This document shows, in pieces, positions 8,989-20,900 of a DNA stretch of 64,000 bases (positions are counted from its first letter, which is position 1; each line of letters starts with the position of its first letter). The DNA comes from Bradyrhizobium sp. PSBB068 (GTDB taxonomy: Bacteria > Pseudomonadota > Alphaproteobacteria > Rhizobiales > Xanthobacteraceae). The notes below the pieces were generated by a model that worked only from the letters and a program-made list of their open reading frames with translations, was not told the DNA's origin and searched no databases. The DNA lies in contig CP069300.1 of the NCBI GenBank assembly GCA_016839165.1, positions 2,418,001 through 2,482,000 on the forward strand, read 5' to 3'. Made by a program: the position numbers and the translations under genes.

Positions 8989-11900
8989 ATGGTTTCCCGC
9001 CCCTCCAGGTCCCTGTCCCGCGCGACCGTTCGCACCACATTGTTCGGCAGCGTCAGTGTCGTGGCGCTTCTGGCCAGCGCACCGGTGGTTGCACGCCCGT
9101 TCGGATCGAGCTGGACGGTGTCGCCCTCCGCCGCGGCGATGGCGGCGTCGCAGTCGGCCGCGCAGGATGCGGCGGCGGCCGCCAAGCAAGGCCAGGATGC
9201 GATGGCGCGGGCCACGCGCGCCATCCAGGCGATCCAGGGCTTGCAGAACGCTGCGCGCAGCGCGGCCCAGACCTCGCAGCGTTCGGTGACGCTGCCGCAG
9301 GTCGCGGTGCCCAATGGCCTCGCGCCCGGCGGCCTGCAGGCGGCGCCGGGCTGGCAGGGCGCCAATGCGCCGACCCAGGCGGTCGACGCCGCCGGCCAGA
9401 CCCAGGTCGGCATCGCGCAGACCAGGCCGCAGGCAATCCTCAACTGGAATTCGTTCAACGTCGGCGCGCGCACCACGCTGACCTTCGACCAGCAGGGCAA
9501 TGCGAACTGGGTGGCGCTCAACCGCGTGGTCGGCAGCACGGCGCCGAGCCAGATCCTCGGCAATATCAAGGCCGACGGCGCGGTCTATGTGATCAACCAG
9601 AACGGCATCATCTTCGGCGGTGCGAGCCAGGTGAATGTCGGCGCGCTGATCGCCTCGACCGCCAACATAACGGACACCCAGTTCCTCAGAAACGGCATCT
9701 ACTCGCAGCAGGCCAGCGGCCAATACGTGCCGAGCTTCACCGATGCCCGCGGTGCGGTCAGGGTCGAGGCCGGCGCGCTGATCTCGACCAACCCGCCGTC
9801 CTCGGTGACGCAGGGCGGCGGCTTCGTCCTGCTGATGGGGACCGAGGTCAGCAATGCCGGCTCGATCACCGCGCCGCGCGGCCAGGTGCAACTCGCGGCC
9901 GGCAACGACTTTCTGCTGCGGCCGGGTTACAGCACGGATGCCAACCAGGGATCGACCACGCGCGGCAACGAAATCTCGCCGATCGTGCGCGACGCGATCG
10001 CCGCGGTCGGCAATACCGGCCTGATCTTCGCCCAGCAAGGCGACATCACGCTCGCGGGCCGCAGCATCACCCAGGATGGCGTGCTGGTCGCCACCAGCTC
10101 GGTCAACACCCGTGGCACCATCCACCTGTTGAACGCCGCGTCCGACGCAGCGGGCAGCGTCACGCTCGGCAGCGGCAGTCTGACCACGATCCTGCCGGAG
10201 CTCGACAGCAGCGAGACCGCGCTCGACAGCCAACGCAGCCAACTGGTCGCCGATTCCAAGGCCTTCGCCCACGCTCCGGTCGCCAACGCCCAGTTCGACA
10301 ATCTTTCACAGCTTTCCGACCGGCTCGACCAGGGCCGTATCGAGATCGTCAGCGGCGGCACCGTCAATTTCAGGGAGGGCTCGACCACGCAGGCACAGGG
10401 CGGTCAGGTAACGGTCAGTGCCGGCCACCGCGTCTTCGCCGAAAGCGGGTCCGTCATCGACGTCTCGGGTGTACGCGGCGTGATGCTGCCGATGTCGACC
10501 AACAACCTCCTGATCAACGTACAGGGCAACGAACTGCGCGACTCGCCGGCCAATCGTGATCGGGACAATCTGAAGAACGCGGATGTCTGGATCGATGCCC
10601 GCGACCTGGTGCTGGTGCCCGCGGGCACCGGCGGCTATGCGACCGACCGCTATTACACGCCGGGTGGCCTGCTCGAGGTTTCCGGTTATCTCGCCAATAC
10701 CGCCCACCGGATCGGCGAATGGGCCGCGGTTGGCGGCACCGTCACGCTGTCGGCGCAGGAAGTCGTGGCGCAGAAGGGGGCGGTGTTCGACGTCTCCGGC
10801 GGTTCGGTCAGCTACCAGGGCGGTTATATCAGGACCACCAATTTCCTTGGCTCGGACGGTCGTCTCTACAGCGTCGGGCAGGCCCGCGCCGACATGCAGT
10901 TCTACGGCCCCGGCGCCGGCTTCATTCGCGAGCACAAGCTCGGCGGCAAGGTTGCACCGAATCTGACCGAAGTCTGGACCAGCCCGTTCGGCAAGGCCCG
11001 CGTGACGACCCGCTGGGAAGACGGCTACACCATCGGCCGCGACGCCGGCTCTCTCGTGCTGTCGACGCCGACGTCAGTCTTCGAAGCTGACATCGTCGCC
11101 GATGTCGTCACCGGCTCACGCCAGACGACGGCTCGGCCGGACGGCGTCACCGACGGCTACAAGCTGTCTCAGAATGTTGCCCCGCTCCAGGGCAAGCTCG
11201 CGCTCGGCGGCTATTCGGGGCTGGGTCTCACCGGTGCATCCGCCGCGCGGGTCGCCTTCGGGCGGACGCCTGAGATATCGGAGGCGCTGAACGTCACGTC
11301 GGTCTTGCCCGACGATCGCATCGGGACCGCATTCTTCAATTCGGACACGCTCAACGCCGCCAAGCTGGGCGGTCTCAACTTTGCGAGCAGCAAGGAGATC
11401 CTCGTCGAGGCGCCGCTCGAACTCGCCCCCGGCGCACAGGTGATCTTCGCGGCGCCGCATGTCGAACTCGGCGCAAACGTCACGGCGCATGGCGGCAGCA
11501 TCGCGCTGACCAATCTGATGCATGCTGTGTTCGGCCAGAACCAGAACGAGCAATGGTGGGCGCTTCGCGACGCGGACGGCAAGTCGCAGGTCACGATCGG
11601 CCAGAACGTCGCCGTTGATCTCAGCGGGTTGTGGAGCAACGGACTGACAGGAGCCGATGTGTCCGGGCAGGCGCATGTGGATGGCGGCAACTTCACGGTT
11701 TCGACGACGGGCGGCATCACGCTTGCGCGCGGGTCGCTGATCGACGTGTCATCGGGCGCCGCCATCCTGGCGACCGGCAAGACCAAGGGCGGCAAGGGCG
11801 GCAATGTCAGCCTGGTCGCCAATGACTATTCGCATCTCGCCTGGACGCAATTCTTCACCAATCCGCTCATCCTCGATGGCACGATCCGCGCGTATGGCTT

Positions 11901-14900
11901 TGCCGGCGGCGGAACGCTGACGCTGAACGCGGGCCAGCAGATCGCGATCGGCGCGGCCGTGGCCGATGCGCTGGTGCTTGATCCCGCGATCTTCCAGTCC
12001 GGCTTCACGGCCTACAACATCAGCAGCAACACCGGCATTCAGATCGGCGAAGGCACGCGCGTGGACGCCGAGGTGCCGGTCTATCGCTTCACCCAGGGCA
12101 GCTACACCGCGCCGAGCGGCAGCCTCGTCACGGATGCCGCGGAACTGTGGACGCCACCCAAATTTACAATCAACTCGTTCACGCATGGCGCCACGCAGCG
12201 TGCCGGTGCCGATCTGACATTCTGGAGCCTGCATGATTTCACGCTGGCGAAGGGCGCATCGATCAACGTCGATCCGGGGCGTTCGGTTTCGATCTACGCC
12301 AATCGTCAGACGGTGATCGACGGCACGATCAAGGCGCCCGCCGGCAATATCCTGATCACGAGCCTGCAGGACGCCACCGGCGACACCAGGTACAATATGG
12401 GTTACGGCGAGTTCGGCCTGACGCGCTCGATCTGGATCGGCGACGACGCGGTGCTGGATGTCTCGGCCCGCGATGCGGTGGGGCGCGACGAGCGCGGGGT
12501 TTCCTACGCAGCGGTGCCGGATGGTGGAACGATCAGCATCGGCGGCACTGGAGGGCTCAACTCCGACGGTTATCCCGTGGTCAGTGATGCCTTCGTGATC
12601 GTTCGGCCGGGCGCGTTGATCGATGCGTCGGGTACCTCTGCGGTGGTCCAGGTCCAGAACGGCAGGACCTATATCCCGACATTTGCTGCGAGCGACGGCG
12701 GGACCATCTCGCTGTACTCAAGTTTCGGCATGGCGCTGGACGGCACCATGCGCGCAGCGGCCGGTGGCAGCGGCGCCTCCGGCGGGACGCTGAACCTGAC
12801 CATGTCGAGTCGCGGCTATGCAACGGGGCAGCCCAACGCGAACGCGCCCTATGCCGTAGGCGATCTGCCCGCGGCTTTCCAGCGGTCGCGCGATATCAGG
12901 CTGGTGCAGAGCGCCCCAGGCAGTGGCCTGAGCGCCGATCTGCTGCCCGGCGAGGCCGATCCGGCCATGCAATTCGGACGGGCGGTCATCGGCGTCGACC
13001 AGATCCAGAAGGGCGGCTTTGGATCGCTTTCGCTCTACACGCGCGATCTTCTCATCTTTGACGGCAATATTGATCTCAGCCTGTCGCGCAGCCTGCACCT
13101 GTCCAGCGGCGTCATTGCCGCCGCGCCCGATACACCAAACAGCACAATACGCCTGTCCGCATCCTATGTTCGCCTCGGTGGCGTCTACGACGCGGCAAAG
13201 GCGCAAGCGCAAGTGGGTTATTCCCCGGGGATCAACGATCTTCACGTCCGCAATCCGTCGGACGGCGGCAGTTTCACGATCTCCGGCGATCTGATCGACG
13301 TCTATGGCAAGGTCCAGTTCGGAGCCACCGGCAGTCAAGGCAGCGGAGACGTGAATTTTGGACGTCCCGTCAATCTCCCCGTCGATGCGCGCGGCTTTCA
13401 CCAGGTCACCTTGCAGAGCACGGGCGACATCCGGTTCGGTAATGGCGGTCTCGATGTCGAGAACCTCGCGCTGACCGCGGACCAGATCTATCCCTTGAGC
13501 GGCGCAGTCGCGACCATCATTGTTGGGCTTCGTCCGGACGGGGTGGCTACCGGCTACGATCCGTATGCCCGTCTCGTCATCCGCCGTAATGACGACGCGA
13601 CGCCGACGGTGCCGGCTTCGGTCTTTGGCGAACTGGTCTTCATTGCCTCGAACATCGACCAGGGTGGAGTCGTTCGCGCGCCGCTGGGGCGCATCTGGTT
13701 CGACAATTACGTTCAAGCGTATGCCAATGGTTTACCCGATCCACACGTCACGTTCCGCAGCGGCAGCATCACTTCCGCGAGCGCTGCCGGCCTGATCATG
13801 CCGTTCGGCGGGACTTCGGACGGCATCACCTATCAAGGTGCGGACGGCACCTTGCTCAATCTGGCGAGCGCCTCGATTGTCGATACTTCGGGCAATACAA
13901 AGATCGCGAGCGGCGTTTCGATCGGTGCCACATCGTTCGTGGGTGAGGCCGGAGCCGTGATCGATCTGACCGGCGGCGGCACGCTGACCGGCGCGGGTTT
14001 CATCTCCGGCCGGGGTGGCTCGGTCGATGTGCTGAAGACGGTACTCGTCAACGCCAACCCGATCAACAATTACAGTGCGACCGGCAACAAGGTCTACGCC
14101 ATCCTGCCTGGTTACGCGGCGAACTATGCTCCGGCGATCGCGAGCAATGGCGCAGGCGATCCTGCGATCGGCCAGCAGATCACGCTGTCCACGGGCGTGC
14201 CGGGGTTGCCTGCGGGCACCTACACGCTGCTGCCCTCGAGCTATGCGCTGCTGCCGGGCGGTTATCGCGTCGAGCTTGGCGCGACCGGAACAACCATGAT
14301 GGCCTCGGCGGCGGCAGGCAACGGCTCCGTCGTCACGTCGGGCTATCTCGGAGTTGCCAATACGGCAATCCTGGACACGTTGCCGACGCGGGTGATCCTC
14401 ACCGCTGGCCAGACTATGCGGTCTTATTCGCAGTACAACGAGACCAGCTATGCCGATTTCGCACGTGCGCAGGCAGCCAAGTTCGGTGGCTTCCGGCCCC
14501 GCCTGCCGGACGATGGCAAGGTACTCGAAATCGGTCTTCGCACGCCGCTTGATGGTAGCAAATCGCTGTCCTTCGCCGGCACCGCGTCGTTCGAGGGCGC
14601 CAACGGCGGCATTGACGGTGCATTGATCGTCAGGCCGTTGCTCGGCTCGTCGGGTCCTGCCGTGCTCGACATCACGGCGTCAGGGGCTGCGCCGATTGCC
14701 GGACATACGTCCGTATCGAGCGACGACGTCAATGCCTTCAAGGCACCGACGCTGCTGTTGGGCGGCACGAGTACATTCTACAAGGAGGACAATCCGGGAA
14801 CCGGCGCCAAGATCTATTTTGACGCAGGGGGAACCGCGGCCGTCAATCTGCTCGACGGCGCCACCATCCGTGCCGGCCAGGTTTTCCTGGTCGCCAAAAC

Positions 14901-17900
14901 CATCGGCATGTCGGGCGGCGCGACGATCGATACGCGTGGACTGGGCAATGGGATCGTGGATTCGACGCTCGGCTACGTCTATTCGAACATCGGTCCTTAT
15001 TCGTCCGCAGATCCCGCAAACAGTCCGGCCGTGCTCGCGGTCGCCAATGGCTGGTTCCAATTCCTGGATGCCGTCGGACCCGGCAAGATCAGCATCGCCA
15101 GCGGTGCCTCGCTCCTCACCAACGGCAGTGTGGTACTCGCCGCGCCGGGCGGGCTCACCATGGGCGACGTCAATTTCGGCGCGCGTTACCTCAACGTCAC
15201 CCAGGAGCAGGTCAATGTCGGCACCGAGGCCGCGCTCGCCGCGGCGCAGGCGGCGGGCCAACTGCCAACGGGCTGGAATCTCACCCAAGGCGTGCTCGAC
15301 AAGCTGCTGCGGCCCTCTACGACTGCGGGCACGCCCGCGCTCGAGCAACTCATCATCACGGCAAGTGGCTCCTTCAATCTGATCGGAAGCGTCGACCTCG
15401 ACACCACGCGCCAGGGCGGGTCTTCGTCCGATTCTCTCAAATTCGTTCTCAATACGCCGGCCATCTATGGCCTCGGCTCCGCGAGCGACACGGCCCGCAT
15501 CACCGCCGACACGCTGGTCTGGAACGGCATCCGCACGGGCAGCGGCACTGTCGCGAGCCCATACGGAAACCAGGCGCCCGGCGCCGTCCTGCCCGGCGGG
15601 CCCGGCACCGGATCGGGGCATCTCGCCATCACGGCCAACGAAATCTTGTTCGGCTTCGACGCATCTTTGAGCAAGCCGACCGACGGCGCAACGCTGGGCC
15701 GCCTGGCGCTAGGCTTCTCCGATGTCACGCTCACGGCGGCGAAGCGTGTCATCTCGAACAGCAACGGCACGCTGACGGTGGGGCTCAGCCAGGACAGCAC
15801 CGGCGCGGTGCAGGGCGGCACGCTCACCATCGCGACCCCGCTGATCACGGCGAGCAATGGGTCCAAGCTCGATGTCAGCGCGGGCGCTGCCTTGCGTCTG
15901 ATCGCGCCGGCAGGGGCGGCTTCCGCCGATACGCACGGCGTGACGGATCTCGGCGGCACGCTCTCTTTCACTGGCGACAGCGTCTTTCTCGACACCGCTT
16001 TCGCCTTACCCTCCGGCAAGCTGACGCTGAATGCGACGCACGATGTCGTGCTCGGTGCCAACGCGACCATTGACCTCTCCGGTCGCGGCATCGCTTTCTT
16101 CGACGTCACCAAGTTCAGCTGGGGCGGTGATCTCATCCTGAGCTCGACCAACGGCAACATCATTCAGAACGCGGGCTCGGTGATCGATGTCTCGGCCGTG
16201 AACAACGCGGCGGGCTCGATCTCGGCCAAGGCCATCGACGCCGCCCATGGGCAGGTTTCGTTCGCCGGTGCGCTCAGGGGATCGTCGACGGGCGATTTTG
16301 ACAGCGGCCAGTTCACGGTAGCGGCACAGAATTTCGGTGAGTTCGCCGCGCTGAACGCCAAACTCAACGATGCCGGTTTCTTCTACGCCCGCAGCTTTGA
16401 TCTCCGCCAGGGCAGCCTCGTCGTCGGTGATGGCGTCAAGGCGCGCTATGTCACGGTCTCGGTCGATCAGGGCAGCCTCGCGGTGAACGGCAGGATCGAC
16501 GCCAGCGGGGCGAAGCCCGGCACCATCCGCCTGTCCGCGAGTGGCGATCTCAGTCTCGCGTCGAATGCCGTGCTCGATGTCCATGGCAACGTGCTCCAGA
16601 CCGACAGCTACGGGGCGGCGATCGAACCCAACAACACGGCGCGTGTCGAACTCACCACCACGCACGGTACCATGACGCTGGCCGCGGGCGCGACCATCGA
16701 CATGACGTCGCCGGACGGCGTCGCGCGCGGCAAGTTGGAGCTCAGCGCGCCGCGCCGCGGCGGCGCCGGCGGCGATGGTGCGGGCGCCAACGATATCGCG
16801 ATCGACGCGCGCGGCCCGCTCAATATTCGCGGTGCGAGCAGCATCGCGCTGAACGGTTTCCGCACCTACGACCTTCCGGGCGGCAGCATCATCGATCAGG
16901 CCTATCTCGATAGTCTGCATGTCGACAGCACGCAGTTCATCAACGCCGCGCTTCAGAACAGCGACTTGCAGAACCGCCTTTCCGGGCTCGCGGCCTATGG
17001 TTCCGCCTTCCATCTGCGGCCGGGCGTCGCCATCACGTCCGATGGCAGCCTGTCGACCAAGGGCGATCTGGATTTCTCCGGTTACCGCTACGGGCCGAAT
17101 GCCGATCCGGCGGTGCGCGGCTCCGGCGAGCCGGGCGTGCTCGTGGTGCGCGCCGCGAGCGATCTCAAGATCAACGGCAGCATCAATGATGGTTTCGCGC
17201 CACCGCCCGCTTCGCCAGATGCGGTGACGGTGATTGCCACGGGCACGTTGACGTCCCCCTACACCGTTACGACCGATGGTGTGGTCATCGGCAGTGGATC
17301 GACCATACCGACCAGTGCCACAGTCAACATGGAGCTCAATCTCGCTGACGGCACGGTCAAGCTGAGCCCGAGTGCCGCACATCCGCTGCCCGCCACGGTC
17401 ACCTTGGCGGAGGACTACACCGTCAGAGGACCCAATGTTCAGACCAGGAAGCTGAATGGCGGGCACATCATCACGCCGGATAGGACCTACAATCCAGGTG
17501 ATACGTTGCTGACCAACACGGAATTTCCGGCCGGCACCGTGTTCGAAAAAGGCGTTTATTTTACCGGGCCGGCCTTCATCAATACGTTCAACAGTCTGGT
17601 TCTCCAGCCGCTGAGGCTGCCGGCGGGTGCTAGCCTTTATGTATTCGGGGGGTACACATTCGCTGCCGATACGCCGCTTCCCAAGGGCACGGTGCTGCCG
17701 GCCAACATGTTGAACGTCAATCTGATCGGGCCCGGCGATCGCCAGGCCTGGGCGATCGCCCCGATGCTCGCACCTGGCACGCAATCCTGGTCATTCCGGC
17801 TGGTGGGCGGCGCCGATCTTGCGAGCGCCGACAGTCGATCGCTGCAGACCGCCGGCGCGCTCGCCGGATCTGGCAATGTTGTGTTGAACGATCCGTTCAA

Positions 17901-20900
17901 CGTCACGATCAACAAGCCGACGACGGTCGGCGTCAGCGTCCTGCGCACCGGCACCGGTGATCTCGAAATTCTTGCCGGCGGCAATTACGACCAGCAATCC
18001 CCGTTCGGCGTCTACACGTCCGGCACCGCGGTCAGGGAGACCGGGACGGCGGCGAATGATCCCTACAACCTCGCCCGAGGCAGATTGACCGACGGCACCC
18101 TGCTTGGCTCCGACAACGCCAACTATGAACCGACACTTGGCCCGGAACGGTTGTACTACCCCGAACACGGCGGCGATTTCCTGCTTGTGACGCAGGGCGA
18201 CGTCAAGGGAACGCTGAGGCCGGGATCGACCCAGATCGGCTCCTGGTTGTGGCGCCAGGGCGGCTCCGAGATCGGCCAGCGGACGGCCTGGGGGATCAAT
18301 TTCGGCAGCTATACGTACGATCAAATCCGCGACCCCAGCATTCAGTCGTTGGGGTTATCTGCATTCTCCGGTCTCGGCACGCTCGGCGGCGGCAATGTCA
18401 CGCTGCAAGCGGGTGGCACGATCGGCGATGCAGGTCGCGGCGTCGTCGTCGCCGTCGGCGGCAGTGGCCGGGTGATGGCCGATGGCAGTCTGGTGCAGAC
18501 AGGCGGTGGCGTGCTGTCGGTGAAGGCAGGCGATATCGGTACCGGCGGCAATCAGTTCGTGAACCTGCGTGGACGGATCGACATCGCGACCGGCGATTTC
18601 GGCAGCCTGGTCGCGACAAACTTTCGCAACGATGGCGGGTCGGATCCGCGACCGATCAATCCGTTGACGGCGTATTCGATGACGACGCTTGTCGGTGGCG
18701 ATTTCGCACTGGGCGACAGCGTGATCGACCTTCGTGCGCGCGGCGACCTGGCGATGGGAGCGATTATCGATCCGGGCATCGTCGGCATGACCGGCTTGAC
18801 CGACATCGGCAGCGGCTCCGCGAGCGGCGAGGGCGCGAGCTGGTTCACGCTGTGGACGGGGAACACCGCGGTGAACATGTTCGCGGCTGGCGGCTCGCTC
18901 GCGTCGGCCAATGCCTACAGCGACTCCCGCTTCTTCCCCTCGATCGTCCGGCAGATCGCCGCGAACGGCAACATCTACAATCCGGGCGGCGGGATGATGC
19001 TGCCGTCACAGAACGGCGAGCTCGAGGTGCTGGCGCAGGGATCCATCCTTGGCGACACACTCGTGATGGGTCCGTTGACGACATCGATGTCGGCTCTCGC
19101 GACACCGTTCTGGCCGGGCTGGGCAAGTTTGCTCGGCAGCCGCACGGGGCAGTCAATAACTGGCTCCAATTATTGGGGCGACTACACCGCCGTGAACGAT
19201 AGAGCCACCAACGGAGCCGTCTACTCCTGGGACCGAGGCGGGCACCCCTTCGTCTTTGATGCAAACACGGTGAAGGATCGGGCCGTGCAGGACCCGGGTA
19301 ATGTGTCACGCATCTATGCCGTGAACGGTGATATCACGAGCATCACATACGGGCAGGCCATCACGGTGCGCCGCTACGTCGGCAACATTGCCTTTGACAG
19401 TCTCTACTATCAGGCAGCAGGGCCGCTGCGGATGCTGGCCGGCGGCAGCATTGTCGATACCAAGGGCTTGATCCTGCACGACGATGCAAACGATGTCTCG
19501 ACCATCGCGGCGGGTGGCAGCATCATCTATGCAGGCTGGCCAGGGCTTGACGCCAACGCGAAGCCAGGCTGGCTGATTGCGGGCCCCGGCACGCTCGAGA
19601 TCACGGCGGCCGGCAACATCTATCAGGGATCGACCGCGACGGTCGAAAGCATCGGGGCTCTCGCCGCCGGCGACAAGCGGCTCGGCGCTGGTGTCGTCAT
19701 GCAGGCCGGTGTCGGCACGGGCGAGATCGGCACCGGACAGGTGGACTGGTCCGGCTTTGCCAAGCTTTATCTCGATCCGGGCAATCTGGCCGGTGCGGGG
19801 CCACTCGCTGACCAGCACGGCAAGGTGGCGAAGACCTACGGCGACGAGCTTTATGACTGGCTCACGGAACGTTTCGGCTATGGCGGGACCAAGGCGGATG
19901 CGCTCGGTTACTTCCTTGCACTGCCGGACGCGCAGCAGCGCATCTTCCTGCGCCAGGTCTACTATGCCGAGCTGACCGCGGGCGGGCGCGAATACAACCA
20001 GACCGGTGGCCCGCGCGCCGGCTCCTATCTGCGCGGACGCGAGGCGATCGCGGCGCTGTTCCCGAACCCGTCCGCCTATCGTGGCGACATCACGATGTTC
20101 ACCGCGGCCTCCGGCACGCCGGGCGCGGCGAACTACAAGATTCAAAGCGGCTTTGTTCACACCGATTTCGGTGGCGACATCCAGTTCCTGACGCCGGGCG
20201 GCGGCGTCACGATCGGGACCGAGGGACTGGTGCCGGGCGCCGATGCCGGCCTCATCACGCAGGGCGCGGGCAACATCCAGATCTATTCGCAGAACAGCGT
20301 GCTGATGGGCCTGTCGCGCATCATGACGACGTTCGGCGGCAATATCGTGATCTGGTCGGCGGAGGGCGACATCAATGCCGGCCGCGGCGCCAAGACCACG
20401 GTGATCTACACGCCGCCCAAGCGCGCCTACGACAACTACGGCAATATCACGATATCACCGGTGGTGCCGTCGAGCGGCGCCGGCATCGCGACGCTGCAGC
20501 CGATCCCGGAGGTGCCGCGCGGCACGGTCGATCTGATCGCGCCGCTCGGTACCGTCGATGCGGGCGAGGCCGGCATTCGCGCGTCGAGCTTCGTCAACAT
20601 CGCTGCGCTACATATCGTCAACGCTGCCAACATTCAGGCGCAAGGGGGCGTGATCGGCGTGCCGCAGGTCCAGGCACCCAACATGGGGGCCCTGAGCGAA
20701 GCCTCGAATACGGCGGGAGCCGCTGCCAAGCAAGCCGCCGTGCCGCCGCCAAGCACCAACGAGCAGCCCTCCGTCATCATCGTCGAAGTGCTCGGCTATG
20801 GCGGCGGCGACGGCAGCGATGATCAGAAGCGGCGCGGCAACGACAAGCAAAGCCAGTATGACCCGAATAGCGCCTTCCAGTTGATCGGCGACGGTCAACT